From Cryptomeria japonica (taxonomy: Eukaryota > Streptophyta > Pinopsida > Cupressales > Cupressaceae), in contig NC_081413.1 in assembly GCF_030272615.1 (NCBI RefSeq), forward strand, positions 450,102,538-450,166,537: a stretch of DNA of 64,000 nucleotides, written 5' to 3'. A program made the translations under genes and the position numbers. This document shows, piece by piece, positions 12,268 through 24,456 of the stretch; positions within the stretch are counted from its first letter, which is position 1, and each line of letters begins with the position of its first letter. A model generated the notes under the pieces. The model saw only the letters and a program-made list of their open reading frames with translations. It ran no database searches and was not told where the DNA came from.

Positions 12268-13866
12268 CTCCCCAGTAATTAAATCTTGGGAAGCCTTAAT
12301 TCTGATGCTTCATCTAATGGGGATAATATAAGTAGGGCTAATAGTGGTGAAACTCATGCACTAGAGGGAAATTTTGAAATTTTGAATTTGAATTTTGAAT
12401 AATAGGAACAAAGTGTACAAAAATTGAATAATGCAAAATTTGAGAAAATAATGATTAAACAATTTGAAGTTTGTTGAAAGAAGAAAATGAAACAATTTCC
12501 AACAATAATTTTATGATGAATGAAAGGAAATTGGAATTTAAAATTAGGGCCAACAGGATACCACTTAATTTTAAAATTGACAAAATTAAAATTTTTAAAA
12601 TCAGGGCACATTATAATTAACCACTTGATTTTAAAAAATTCCTTAAAATTTGAAATGTTAAATTTTGAAGGTATTTTTTAGTTTAGAGGGATCAAAATCA
12701 ATAAAATCAGCAAATTTTATAAATTTAAGCTATTAAATATAGTCATAACAGTCTCCCAAAAGCTTGAGAAAAAAGTTGGGGACCATTTTGAAAGTGCATA
12801 TGACTTGACCAATTTTTTTTCAAAATATTTAGGAATGAAAGTTACAATGATTTTAAAGCTAACCCCAAAAAATTGGTCGATTTTACGATCTCTAGATAGG
12901 CGAAATGAACGTTTTAATGTGAAAATAGGACCCTATTAGGGTTTTGAGAAAAAAAAAAGAAAAAGAGGAATTGAATTGCCAATTTGAAAAGGGTCAAACC
13001 TAATGGATAGGGGCACCTTGAAAAATGTTTAGAAAACTAAAACTGATTAAAATTGATTGAAATTTGTACAAAATCCAATTGAATTTGAAAATTAGGGTTT
13101 GAGGACCTATCCACTTAATTTTTTGAGATTTTAAATTTTGAAAAAGAAGGAAAATTGAAAATTTGAATTTTAGGAAAGAGGATAAATCTAAAAACAGTCA
13201 CAAATCTGAAAATTAAATGGAAATTCAATTTTTGCACAATTTCAAGATGATTTTTGAAAATTAGTGTTTTGACAATTAACCTCTTAGTTTTGTGAAGTTG
13301 ATTTGCAAATTAAACAAGACAATGAATAAATTGAATTTGACAAACAAAGCAATTTTTCAGATCTAAGACAATAGCAAGCAATTTTTTTACAAAACACAAG
13401 TTCAATTTCAATTTTAAAAACTAGGGTTTTGATTGAATTAACCATTAATTTTGTAGAAAGATTAAACTTGTAAATGAAAAATATAAAATGATTTTCAGGA
13501 TAAATCATGCAAGATGTTGGGTTCAGCAAAATGTGATGTGGTGAAAAGTGAATGATGGAGAGATCAAGAGGAAATTTGTTCTTCCCTTCGAGGGGAGATG
13601 AAATTTTCACTATGGATCTCCCTTCAAACACTTTATCCACATTACATTAAAAGAGGGGGGAAATTCACAAGATCCAATCTCTTAGGGAAGAGATTGAATA
13701 CTAAATTAATTTATAATGGTGTTAAAATGACAAGCTAACCCCTCTTTTAGAATGGAAAATGGTTGAATTATGTGTTTTGAGACTAAGTGTAAAAGTAACA
13801 AAGAACTGATTGTAACTTGAAATAGAAGTGTGGGATAAAGGTGTGTACCTAGATCTGGCTATAATA
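12268..13866 (-). other. Gypsy 5' leader, AT-rich and non-coding
   Basis: About 1.6 kb between the 5' LTR and the gag start has no coding text that I recognise. It is dominated by A/T-rich words such as AATTTTGAAATTT. I could not identify a primer binding site next to the LTR end (13866 downwards); no tRNA 3'-end complement is evident. Confidence 0.5.
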
Positions 13867-14718
13867 TGTCGAGATGAAGTCCCCCTGTGAAATTGACGAA
13901 AAGTTGTCAAGACCATGTTGAAAGTGCACACGGTCCTCCAAAAAATCTGTGAAATGAAAAGGGTTTTTCCGCCTCTCTAAATGGAGTATGAATCTGCAAA
14001 TATAGTTGTGCACCTACAACCTACACATAGAAAAGAGAGGAAAAGGGGTTGGGATTGGGGGTTTTCCTTAAGGTCAAACCCAACTTTTGGAATTAACCAA
14101 ATGATGAAAGAAAGTACTTGAAAGTAAATGTAAATGAAAGACTAAAATGTAAATCACCTCAAGAGAGGTTGTAGATAGAAATGAAGGTAGATTTTCTTGT
14201 ATGGAATTTAATGTTGAAAGGGATCTTCTCTTCAATGGTTGAATCCTTAACTTGAATGCAACAACTATCCTTGAAGGGAGACTTGAGAATGCTCAATGCT
14301 AGAAAGGAATGCTTGAATGCTCTTGAATGATTAAATGCACAGTCTCATGTAGTCCAACTTATACAAATGGGAGGGAAAATGCAACTTATATATTCATCAA
14401 TTAGGGTTAATTGATAGATTTTTCATCACAGGCGGACACAGGGAAAGTTTTATCGCTTTAAGTGCAAAGAACAATGCAAAGATAGGACAAAGGGGGCTTA
14501 AAATAGGGTAGGGACCTAGGAGGATAGGAGCGTCATGCCCCTATCTTGCCCTTATCTAAGGATAGGAAGAAGGTTCAGGTAGTGCGGAGGGTAAAAAAAG
14601 TGCAATTTTCGGGGATGAGCAAGTCTCAGGTCTTCGATCTGGCTTGGGTATTCAAATCACCAATGTGAAGACCCTAATGTAGTCGCAAATTGTAGGGGTC
14701 ACAATTTATGACACTACA
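13867..14718 (-). repeat. 5' LTR of the minus-strand gypsy element
   Basis: It is the direct-repeat partner of 526-1367. Plus-strand ends are TGTCGAGATG and ACACTACA. Long blocks are near identical, for example the segments that contain GTGCACACGGTCCTCC and GGGACCTAGGAGGATAGG. Confidence 0.75.
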
Positions 14719-15690
14719 GTAGCTAAGATTATGGGTGGACACTTGTTATGGGAAGTGTTATGCAATGGATAATAAGGCAATCCCAATTTTTGGGATAATC
14801 AAGGACCTAGAGTTCAAAATTTGTTGCACACCCTGAGGTACCCTATAAAATGGATGTCACTATGGCTGATATACCACATCAGTATGGTATGTTGCTTTCA
14901 AGATAGTGGGGTACAACAATAGGAGGTCACATGCAGTTGGACTTATCCTTTCCCACAATTCCTATGAATGGAAAGGATGTAAAAATTTATAGGGAACCAA
15001 GGTCCCAAATGACCATTGAAGGTATACCCCCAAATGAATTGGTATCTTTTTGTGATGTAAATATTGATAAATTTAAAATTGAACAACCATGAGTCTTGAT
15101 GAATAATACAAAATCAATTAACCTTGAACTATAATCTAATCAACAAGGCTTGTGGAGAATGTATTTTCATGGATTATGCTCCAAAGAAGGATAAGGTGTT
15201 GGGATTTGATTAATTTCTCGAGGCAACAAAACTTTTAAATATTCCTTCTTGTTGAGTTTTGAGTGTACCAGTAATGTTGTAAAATACGAATCTTTGCATG
15301 TAGGGATAAATGTTTCTCAAAAGCATGGGATAAAGGTACTACAAGTTGTTCGATATCCAGAGCTTTATGTACCTCAAGTGAGGTCAAAGTATTACTCAAA
15401 AAAGAAAAGGTTGAAATAATATAGGAATGTTGTTTGGGACATCCTTGAATATTTTGATGCATTTTCTATTGAGTGGGTTGAATGAAATAGGAATATAATG
15501 GTTGATTTTCTTGCTAATATTTCCATGAAATAATTTGATATAACCATTGCAGGTGTGTTAGAAGTGGACATAAAAACCAAGCCATGAGTGTCAGATAATA
15601 TGACAAATTGGTAGGTATTTCAAGAAGATAGTATTTTGTTCAATTTGTTGATAGGTGTTTCAGATTCTTTCTCTCATTTTGAATATTTAA
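14719..15690 (+). pseudogene. Fossil Ty3/gypsy pol fragment (linker and RNase H)
   Basis: Translated text on the plus strand includes MQLDLSFPTIPMNGKDVKIY near 14935, then from about 15150 an RNase H-like block: LWRMYFHGLCSKEG, ISRGNKTFKYSFLLSFECT, ESLHVGINVSQKHGIKVLQV and WDILEYFDAFSIEWVE. This matches the plant gypsy RNase H layout. The first catalytic aspartate, normally in (W)..(Y/F)FDG, reads histidine here (YFHG). About five stop codons interrupt it. The reverse transcriptase that should lie between linker and RNase H is absent, so a deletion of over 1 kb happened. The fragment abuts the gypsy LTR at 14718 in the opposite orientation and is a separate, older element. Confidence 0.65.
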
Positions 15691-16372
15691 AACCCTTTTT
15701 AAAAAACCCATAAAAAAGGGTTCAATTGAAAGAACATTTGATTGAACCCTTTTAAATATTTTTTTAAAAAAATGAAAAATCACTTTCGATCAAATATTGT
15801 ATTTGATCGAAAGTATTTGAAATGATACTTTCAATCAAATGCATATTTTTGTTCGATCAAAAGTGACATTCGATAGAAAAGGGTTAAATATGTGATTTGG
15901 ACAAAGGAGTAAATCTTCTTCATCCAAAAAAGTGCAACCCACTATTGTGGATTCACCCTATGAAGGAAAAGACTGATATAAATATAGACCGTTACATGAA
16001 AGAAACACATAAAAATATTGTGACTACAATTTCATATCATCCTTAAGAGATTAACTCGTGATATAAAGGAGAAACACAACACAATTAGATTTTGACATAC
16101 AAATGAAGCTTTAAGGATGATGGACCACAACTTTTGGTTGAGGAACTTATAATCTCAAAGGTCCACTCTAAAAAAGGGGAAAAACCTCATCATTGTTTTG
16201 TCATGCAACTTGATTCATCCATAAATATGATACCGACTAGACAAGGGCTCAATAAGGTGCAAAAATTGACAAAGATATTGTTGGTAGTTGTTCTCATTCA
16301 TGTCAGCCCTTATCTTGTGTGTTTTCATTGATTATGAAATTTATGTAAGTATATATTTTGATGAGTTGTGAT
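15691..16372. other. AT-rich stretch with a cluster of inverted repeats
   Basis: A perfect 15-base inverted repeat lies at 15782-15796 and 15800-15814 with a 3-base loop. Another pair, GGGTTCAAT/ATTGAACCC, is at 15718-15726 and 15741-15749. Degenerate copies of the (T)CGATCAAA word recur up to about 15880. The rest, to 16372, has one 65-codon frame (16134-16331) without recognisable content. I see no gene. Confidence 0.6.
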
Positions 16373-18378
16373 TGTCGGAGAATGCTGCTAATGATGAAAA
16401 TATATGGTATTGATGTGGTGTGGAGATTGATGTCATTAATGTCTATTGTATAGTAGAATGTAGAGTGAAGATGAGTGCTTTGGAGATAGTGTATATGATT
16501 ATCTTATGAGATGTGTTTTGTCAATGATGTTCCATATGCGGATGTGTAGAGATGTTGTTGAATTTTAAAGATGTTCATTGTTGTCAATGTCCACCTTCTT
16601 GGTGTTTGATGTCTACATTTAGTATGTTGTAATGGTTCTTATGATGATTACGTATGTTGAAGAATAATTATGGTTTGATGTTATATCTTTAAGATTGTTA
16701 ATAGAGATGTTATCCTGATAATACTATATTAAGATAAGAATTCAAAGCATTGAAATAAGGATTAGAAGTAATAAGGTGAGGATTAGAAGCATTGAGATGA
16801 GAATTGGAAGCATGGTTATGTGATGGTTATGATCTCACACATGTAGGATATACAATTTTGGGCCATCCCTTTGATTCTCTTGAGTGAGAAAAGGATGTTA
16901 TGAGAATGTCCTGATCATTGTAGGTTGGTGAAGTCTGAAGATGTAGGAAAGTGTGTTGAAGACTCTCTAGGATAATTCTCTCTATTCCTCCATGTCTGAT
17001 GCTATCATCTTGTAGTTATGGATTTAACATGTATGCTATGTTGAAATTAAATTCATATATTTAAACTGGGTCCTTGTTGTTGTAACTGATGTTTCTAGTA
17101 AAGAGCGCATTGGCAATTTAGTGGCTTGCCAAGATTGGTCCAAAAATTTCTTATATTTTCTTATGTAGTTTCTCACTTTAGATTTTATGTGATTAAATGT
17201 TCCACAAGTATGTTTATCAATTTTCTATCTCATGAATGTGTTGTGTCTTATTCAAGTATGAAGAACTTTGTATCTATTTGGTTGTGCCAAATTGTTTTGG
17301 CCTGAAAATGTGGAATAAGTATTTGGGAATGTTTTTGAATGTTCATGGAATGTCCCTATGTGGTTTCCATGACATTGTTTTATCTTTTTGGTGTTGCATA
17401 TTATCTGTTGTTTCTTTTTAGGGTGAATTATGGCTATCTAGCCAACTAAATCTATTCTCTTTCTTGCACTATGTTTTTTGGGTTTTCTACCAATATTGGA
17501 GGTTGTGATGAGGTATTGTTGGGCCCTATTATGTCTTGATGTGATGTACATTATGTAAATTGATTTTGAAGTTGTATTTTTAGGATAACTAGTTATTTGC
17601 TACACATTTCATTGACACATCGCCCCTTTATTGATATTGGAGGATGTTTGCCAATGTAGTTGATGTTTTGAGCCACATTTAATGATATATTAAGATGTTT
17701 TAGGTCCTCTCTATCTCCTAGATTGGATCATTTTCACTACAATTATGTTTTTGTGGTAGAATTGTTGGAGTTGTCACTTTTTTACGTTTCGACCAACCTA
17801 ATTGGAGTTTTGAGATAATATTGATGGTATATATAAATGATCAATTAAATTGCAAGTGGTGGAAGACATGTGGATTATAAAATAGCTAAAATTTAGATAG
17901 CAAATGTGTGTGGTAGAAACTTGTCAAGCAAAATTGCCAAATGCTTACTTGAGACAACATGTCAAAGGTGACTACATTCTAAGGAAAATTGTTGGATGTA
18001 GCAATGTTGAAGGCATATTTATTGTCATTCAAATATTAATGTACCTTGCTTTGAGATAGTCAGTCTCTTTAGCAAGTCCTTATATCTTGTATCTTTCCCT
18101 AAGGAAGTGATCTTCGGTAGAAAGCCTATTCCAAAAGCAATGAGCCTTAAAATTAATTGTAATCCTTGTTCATATATTATGAGATAGTTCTTACCATTAA
18201 TTTTCCCTTCATGGATTTTCCACATAAATATGGTGTTTTCTTGTGCACGTGTGTTCATTTATTTATCTTTAATTACTGCTAATCAATTTAAGGCTTTTTG
18301 GATTTGAATTATGCTAGAAAGTTATAAGTTTGGTTCAATACTTATTCACCCCCTATCAATCTTGGGGTAGGTTTAACA
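16373..18378 (+). repeat. Possible solo LTR, copia style
   Basis: The block begins TGTCGGAGAATGCTGCTAAT and ends after TATTCACCCCCTATC...GGTTTAACA, which resembles the start and the C-rich end of the other copia LTRs in this window. No second copy is present, no primer site follows, and no convincing 5-base target duplication flanks it (GTGAT against GATAC). It is AT-rich with GATG-rich text and no coding potential. It may be an old solo LTR or a coincidence. Confidence 0.3.
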
Positions 18379-19006
18379 GATACATGGAAAAATATCAAAA
18401 TATTGTGATTACAAACTTGTTTTCAAAACCAAACCTATGATCACTTAACATTTGGAAAAACAGTAACAAATCTACATCTGGATGCAAAGTAGGATAAAGG
18501 AAAGGACTTCCATACAAGGCACTATGAAATGACTAAAGAGACTTTAAAAACATAAATAATTGGAAATAAGTGGTTACTATGGAAGAGGGATCTAGTAACA
18601 TAATAGAAAAAAATGGATTCATTTATAACTTAAGCTACTGACAAAAAGCATTAGAGAAATGAAAGACTTAGGGTTTAGGCTAAGGTAAAGATACAAAACC
18701 TTTCATGTTAGTAGACAAAACCCTAAAAAATGTAGAAGTAACACTAAGAACTGTTAGTAGACTAAATCAATAAAAATGAGAAAGATCAAATATAACATTT
18801 GCAACCATGTAAATGGATTATTTATTGATATAGTATAATTTCCTTTATTCAATCCTTAAGTTCCTTCATGTTCTACTTATTATTATGATCATTATTTAAA
18901 CATTTATATAAATATATACCTTCTATATACTTTAAATGTATAATGAATATCTATAAAATATTATGACATAACATCATTTTGTATGAAACATGTCTTAAGT
19001 CAAATT
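18379..19006. other. AT-rich spacer
   Basis: Nothing recognisable is present. It separates the doubtful LTR-like block from the 5' LTR of copia element H. Confidence 0.4.
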
Positions 19007-20395
19007 TGTTGGCATAACTGATGGTGTTGGCACAATGGGTTCATCAGTTAGTATTGCCCTTGATGACTAACACTTACCGATGAATAAGGCCAAGCTCATA
19101 ATCAAGGAGGTGTGGTAAACCTCAATGGTTTACTCATGGCTATAAACTATATGGAGGATTCAATGCTTCCATAATATGCATTATTGACACACTTAAGAAG
19201 TGTGTTGGTCAAATACTAATCGGTTGAAGGATAAATAGAGTAGTTGCCGGTCACTCAAGCATCCAATAGATGTTGAGATTAGTTTCTTAAAACTGGTAGT
19301 TGAAATGTTGATGCAATCATAGGAGGTGAATTAAATTGTAGTTTAGTAGTCTTGTGTATGACCAGAACACTCTGCTTGATGATCAGTGACTAGTGGCAAA
19401 AGGTGAAGAGTTACACCGGTGAACCAGTGATACAAGTTGAAGGATGCTATCCACTGACAATCTCAGAGCAGTAACCAGTAAGTTGAATGTGATGACCAAA
19501 GGTGAGTCAGTAAGGGTAAGATATCATCAAACAAAGTGCTAGTGAAGTCTACAGTAGTTAACAACTAGTTAAGGCAAGATTTGTGTGGATTTTCCGATTT
19601 ACATTAAAAAGGTAGAACAGGACCCAAAACTTGCTAAAATTATTAGTTGCGGTGGCAGATAAGGATGAGTTACCAACGAGAATGATGGAGAGCATGAAGA
19701 GAAAGTGCAAGAAGATTTGAATTTCAAATTTACCGAGTTTTGGGTTTGAACTCATTTAGAAAATAGTAGTTATGTGTTGGCAAAATATGGTATAAAGGTT
19801 TTTGGCAAAAACCAAAAAGTTTGATTGTAAAATTGCTTGGTGTAAATTTGAAGAGAGGTGATGTAGCAAGGTGAGAAGAGTGTAGAACTGCTATGTGAAT
19901 AGAAGAGTGGTGAAGAAAGTGTGTGGAGCTTGGATAGTGTGAAGAGTAGATAAAGAATGCAGAGCACCAGTAGAGTGTAGAGCAAGTGTAACCGGTGGTC
20001 AAAACAAAGAGCTTCAATTGGATTTTATTAAGCGAAGAGTAGTTATTCTAGTAGATCATTCTCTCCATTGTTTCATAATAAATTAAAATCCCTTGACTGG
20101 GTGGACTTTAACAAGATCCTCTATAAAATCCCTTAACCAGGTGACATCTTAATTGATGATCCTAAGTCCTTTAACAAGGTTACCTCTAATAGAGTAAAGG
20201 TTCTCCCATTTGGGTTTCCACACGATAAACCTTGTTGTTCATGTGTGATTGATTTTATGTGTACATGTTTCTTAATAATGCTTCCTATATTGATAAGTGT
20301 TAAGTTTGAGTACAAATTTTGATTAAGGTTAAATCTGGTAAAGTCAGTACACTGTTGATTCAACCCTCCCCTCTCAGCATTGGTGGGGACCAACA
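19007..20395 (+). repeat. 5' LTR of copia element H
   Basis: It begins TGTTGGCATAACTGATGG and ends CTCTCAGCATTGGTGGGGACCAACA (termini TGTTGG/CCAACA). A copia-like gag frame starts shortly after it. No partner LTR lies in the window, so the boundaries rest on the terminal motifs and the degenerate primer site that follows. Confidence 0.75.
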
Positions 20396-20410
20396 ATTCA
20401 TATCAAGGCC
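20396..20410 (+). other. Degenerate primer binding site of H
   Basis: ATTCATATCAAGGCC sits where ATTGGTATCAGAGCC is expected. Eleven or twelve of fifteen positions agree with the initiator-tRNA complement. Confidence 0.6.
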
Positions 20411-20419
20411 TTGGTCCTT

Positions 20420-21500
20420 AGATTCAAAAGAGCTTAAAAACTTAAGGAAAGATCCAAGATGGTATGAAAGGAAGGCCCCAAGTTCTCTAAGGATAATTAC
20501 TCATTATGATGTGGTAGAATGAAGCTCTACCTAAGAACTCTAGGAGATCAATACTGGAATCATGTAAGCATAGAGTACAATGAACCTACATGGATTCTCA
20601 CTGCAGATCAAATCAAAGAGAAGCAAGATAACATCACAAATATGGAGGTGATTGCTAATACTCTATCTGACAATGAGTATGCTAAGATTCAAGATATGAA
20701 AATAACCAATGAGATGTGGAATTAGCTAAAGACTATTTATGGAGGAGATCCTCATGTACAAAAGGCTAAGGTGCATAGTTGGAGAGGAAAATTTGATGAG
20801 ATGAGGATGCAAGAAGGAGAGAATATATAACAATACAACAAAAGAATAAATAATGTGGTAAATTCCATCAAAAATACTAGAGGAAAACTTGAGGAAGATG
20901 ATGTGGTCAGCAAAATCTTGAGAACCTTGCTACCATAATATGCCATAACTATTTCTGCAATTCAAGAACTTAGATCTTTGGGAACAATTAATGTTACACA
21001 TGAATCCCTGATTGGTAAGTTGATTGCCTTTAAACTAAGCAACTATGATAACTGTATGCCAAAGATTGATGTTTCCTTCAAATCTTTCATGACACTTGCA
21101 CCAACAATGAGAAGAAAAGAAACTAGAAGTAGTTCTACTGCAAGAACCGGTCATTCTCATGAACATGACAGCTTATTATATGAATAATAAGAACAAGATG
21201 AGCTTGAAGCTCTAATAGTAAGAAGGCTACTAAGAGGAAAAGGAAAGTACAGAGGTAAACTACCCCTGAAGTGTTTCTCTTGCAATAAAATTGGTCATAT
21301 TGCATCCAAATGTCCTAACAATGATAGGAAGGATAACTTTAGGAGATACAAAGAGAAGATAAACAAGGAGTGCTATCTTTCAAAAGGAGTTACCTATGAA
21401 GAATCAGAAGGATCTGAAGGAGAAGGGATTGCATTCATAGTGGTAAAGGAAGATAGCACAAAGGAAAGTGATATGGAACTGATTTCCAGTAAAACCAGAG
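20420..21500 (+). pseudogene. Copia gag of H with one CCHC knuckle
   Basis: The text runs through RITHYDVVE, MKLYLRTLGDQYW, NMEVIANTLSDNEYAKIQDM, IYGGDPHVQKAKVHSW and RMQEGENI.QYNKRIN, the usual copia Gag core (UBN2-type). It then reaches a knuckle CFSCNKIGHIASKC near 21270. Several stops are seen (for example after NEMWN at 20725 and before LKTIYGG). The protein would coat the element's RNA. It is clearly related to the gag of element B (same IYGGD/VYGGD and RGKGKY.GKLPLKCF segments). Confidence 0.75.
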
Positions 21501-21840
21501 TGGAGATGGGGTAATAAATAGTGGTTTCACTCACCATATAACTACTGATAGGAACAAATTCCTCAACATGGAGGACTGTGATGGAGGATTGGTAAGATTC
21601 GGCAATGATGCTCCCTATGTAGTAAAAGGTAAGGGATCTATAGCCCTAAATAATAAAACCAATTGTGAAGATGTTTACTGGGTAGAAGGGATAAAGTATA
21701 GTCTGTTAAGTGTTGCACAACTTAACAATAAGGGTTACCAGTTAGATTTTAATGAATGAATATGCAAAATAAGTGATAAATTACAAGGTTTGATTGCTAC
21801 CGATAAACAAACTAGAGGTAATTTTTTCTACCTAGACACC
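21501..21840 (+). pseudogene. Copia protease of H
   Basis: NSGFTHHITTDRNKF near 21515 stands where copia proteases have DSG.(S/T).H(M/I)T.D. The catalytic aspartate codon is now an asparagine codon. It continues MEDCDGGLVRFGNDAPYVVK and DVYWVEGIKYSLLSVAQLNN, the conserved end of the domain and the start of the pre-integrase region. The frame breaks at 21759 and is cut at 21840 by element D. Confidence 0.75.
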
Positions 21841-23619
21841 TGTTGGGATTGAGTTGTCATTGGTGTCAACTGGTATTCCAAGCTACCTGTAGGGTATGTC
21901 AATATGACAAAACCAGTATGAAGAAGATTAAACTAGCATAAGGAAGATTAACATGAAGGCTTGTCAACCAGTATGGTGGAAGACAAAACCAGTATGAAGA
22001 CATGGAAGACAAGAAGGTATTGAGACTATCAGTGACATCATCGATAAGAGGTGATATAAAGTTGTGTGTTGGCATGGCAAGTTGTAACCGGTTTATGGGC
22101 TAGTTGTTTGTTTGTGTTAATGTCTATGATGAAGAGGAAGAGTGACAAAGAGATCACAAACCACCACAGGTCAAGTTGATCTACCGGTGTAGTGTATGTT
22201 GCCGATAGCAGCAGAAAAAGGTTTTACTAGTAAGGGTTAGTGTTGATGTGAGGATTAGTTGAATGTTCAAGTTTAAACCGACCCTATCTCTATAAGATGA
22301 GCATATGCTAATGTGATGACATGTGGAGCTAAGGTGGAAAGTATACAAAGGTCGATGAAGTTTCCATCAACATGGTTGTTGAAGCAGTTAGTCGACATTA
22401 AATGGAACAACCAAAAATCTTAGGTTGATGACAGATTGATGCATCTCGAGGAAGAATGAATGACAAAGAAAGATCAGTGAGTTTTTGGCACTTGGATCAA
22501 TGCAAGGAAATCAAATTGCAAGAGGACCCTGAGAAGGAAACAACTGGATCATAAATGAGCCAATAGATTTCAAGGCCAAAAATCATGGTTGGGTTTGCTA
22601 TTTTTGGTAAACATACTTTGGATAGATAAAAATGCATGATGACTTCTTCCTCCAATGCAAGTGTGCGATCCAAGGTGGATCAAATCAAATTGGATGCAGA
22701 TTTGGTTGGTAGAAGGAAACCTTAGCCACCCTCTATTTGAACTTGTTTTTGGCGGGAAAGCTTCAATTTAAATATGGTGACCTAAGACAGATAGTGGTGT
22801 TGCTAAAGGGTGAAGTATAGAGTGAAATTGTTGTTTGAGAGCTAAAGAGATAAACACTTGAAGTGTTTGTGAGTGAAGATTGTACCAGTTAGGAGAAGCA
22901 GGGTAAACCAGTGTAAGGAACAAACTGACAAAGTGAGCACATAATGCAGAGGTGATAAACTAAAAGAATTAGTACCTGATAGAGAGTGACCAAGTGTGAT
23001 TTGAATTCAGAAAAAAAGACGAAGAGAAGATTAAGAAGAGTTAGAACCAGTAGAAAGGCTAAGTTGCAATGTGTGTTGAGTTGATACAAATCGATAAGAT
23101 AGAAACCCGTAGTGCAAAGCTTTGAAGGGTTGCAAAACTTTATTTGCAACAAGAATCTCATTTGTATATCTAAGTTTTCATATTGTTTTCACTATGTAGG
23201 TGCTTAGTGCAGGGGTTGTAGCTCCTTTAGGTTGTATCCTATAAATTGTATAGGAGTTTGTGTTCCTTTGAGTTGGTACTCATAAATCAGGGGTTGGTGC
23301 TCCTTGGGTTGGTGCCCTAAAATTTGTAATCAGATCTTTTCATTGTGAGGTTGGATTGGAGCAGAAGATCTCCAGCGACTATTCTCACTGAGGTTTTTCC
23401 CACATTGGGTTTTCCTTGTACATCTAGTTTTATGTGTTGCATCTTCATGTGTGTGATGTATTAATCCTTTAGTTATTTCTCCTACACACCTTGTTTGTGT
23501 TGCTTTGTTAACTGGTCTGCATTTTGTGTATTTCATATTGAACCAGTATAGCTCTGATTAAGTAAAAATTATTAAGATCACTGATTCACCCCCCTCTCAG
23601 TGATCCATTGTGTCCAATA
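21841..23619 (+). repeat. 5' LTR of D
   Basis: It begins TGTTGGGATTGAGTTGTCAT and ends GATCCATTGTGTCCAATA (terminal CA mutated to TA). It aligns throughout with 29120-30871. The minus-strand open frame at 22889-23161 is a non-coding shadow that recurs in the other LTR. Confidence 0.85.
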
Positions 23620-23621
23620 AT

Positions 23622-23634
23622 TGGTATCAGATCC
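23622..23634 (+). other. Primer binding site of D
   Basis: TGGTATCAGATCC, one base off the initiator-tRNA complement TGGTATCAGAGCC, follows the 5' LTR after two bases. Confidence 0.8.
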
Positions 23635-23694
23635 TAGGTACCCTATTTTGTCAAGGAGTTCTCTAGCTTGGGTAGATCTTGTCAAGTGTTCACA

Positions 23695-24456
23695 ATGGCA
23701 AGAAATGAATCAACCTCCTCAAAAGCCCCTATGTTTGATGGTGTCAACTATGCCTTTTGGAGTAGAAGAATGGAAACCTATTTGTCCTCTCTAGGTTGTG
23801 ATGTATGGATATCAGTTGTGAATGGGTATATTGTCCCTAATAATCCTCCTACTGATCTAGATGCTAAGAATGAATATGAGAACAATGCTAAGGAAAATAA
23901 TTCTATTCTTAGTGGGCTATTTGATAATGATTTTGTTAAAGTCATTCACTGGTCATCTACCAAAGCAACTTGGGACAAGTTGCAGAAAATATTTGAAGGT
24001 AATGCTAAAGTCAAGGAAGCCAAGTTACATACATTGAGAGCACAGCTTGAGGGTTTAAAAATGAGAGATGAAGAGAAGATTGTTGACTATCTCCAAAGGA
24101 TTGACGAAACAACAAACACCATTAGAGGTCTTAGAGAAGAAATAAAAGATGAGGTGGTAGTGAAGAATGTACTGAGATCCCTTACACCTAAGTATGATAC
24201 AAAGGTTTCTACAATAGAAGAAGTAGAAGATCTAAAAGTCTTTACAATAGATGAGTTGTACAGTTCCCTAACTTCTTATGAAATGAAGACTCCCGGTAAT
24301 GAGGCTATGAAGAAAGAAGTTGCATTCAAAACATCAAGAAAAGAAAAAGAAGAGTCTTCTCATGATGGAACCGGTGAAGACTCTGATGATAATATGGAAA
24401 AATTTATCAGAAGACTCAAGACGGGTTCAGGAAAATACAAGGCAAGTTGCCCCTAA
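23695..24456 (+). pseudogene. Copia gag core of D
   Basis: The likely start is the methionine of MARNESTSSKAPMFDG at 23695; an in-frame ATG at 23668 is upstream but unlike copia starts. The core reads FDGVNYAFWSRRMETYL, SSTKATWDKLQKIFEG, KLHTLRAQLEGLKMRDEE, VVVKNVLRSLTPKYD, a classic plant copia Gag (DUF4219/UBN2 type), about 250 residues. It closes at 24456 by a one-base frameshift. In the next frame the text GKLPLKCFNYGKIGYFTAKC continues as a knuckle in which one Cys and the His are replaced. This is the longest intact piece of the element. Confidence 0.85.

Larger units (their letters stand above)
526..14718 (-). mobile_element. Ty3/gypsy-type gag-protease element, minus strand, interrupted by a copia element
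   Basis: Two long direct repeats (526-1367 and 13867-14718) bound the element and both carry TG...CA ends. Between them, on the minus strand, are a gag gene (about 12267-10250) and an aspartic protease remnant (about 10260-9880). No reverse transcriptase, RNase H or integrase can be read between the protease and the 3' LTR. Removing the nested copia element (1686-8438) leaves about 7.4 kb. That organisation fits a non-autonomous gag-bearing LTR element, or an autonomous one that lost pol. I could not find a matching 5-base target duplication: 521-525 is TAATA and 14719-14723 is GTAGC, so the outer boundaries may be off by a few bases. Confidence 0.75.

Noticed and set aside
17236-17421. 61-codon Cys-rich frame
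   Set aside because: Composition-driven in T/G-rich DNA; the cysteines have no regular spacing.
22889-23161. Minus-strand 90-codon frame with hydrophobic text, repeated at 30170-30442
   Set aside because: Both copies lie inside the LTRs of D; conservation reflects LTR duplication, not protein coding.
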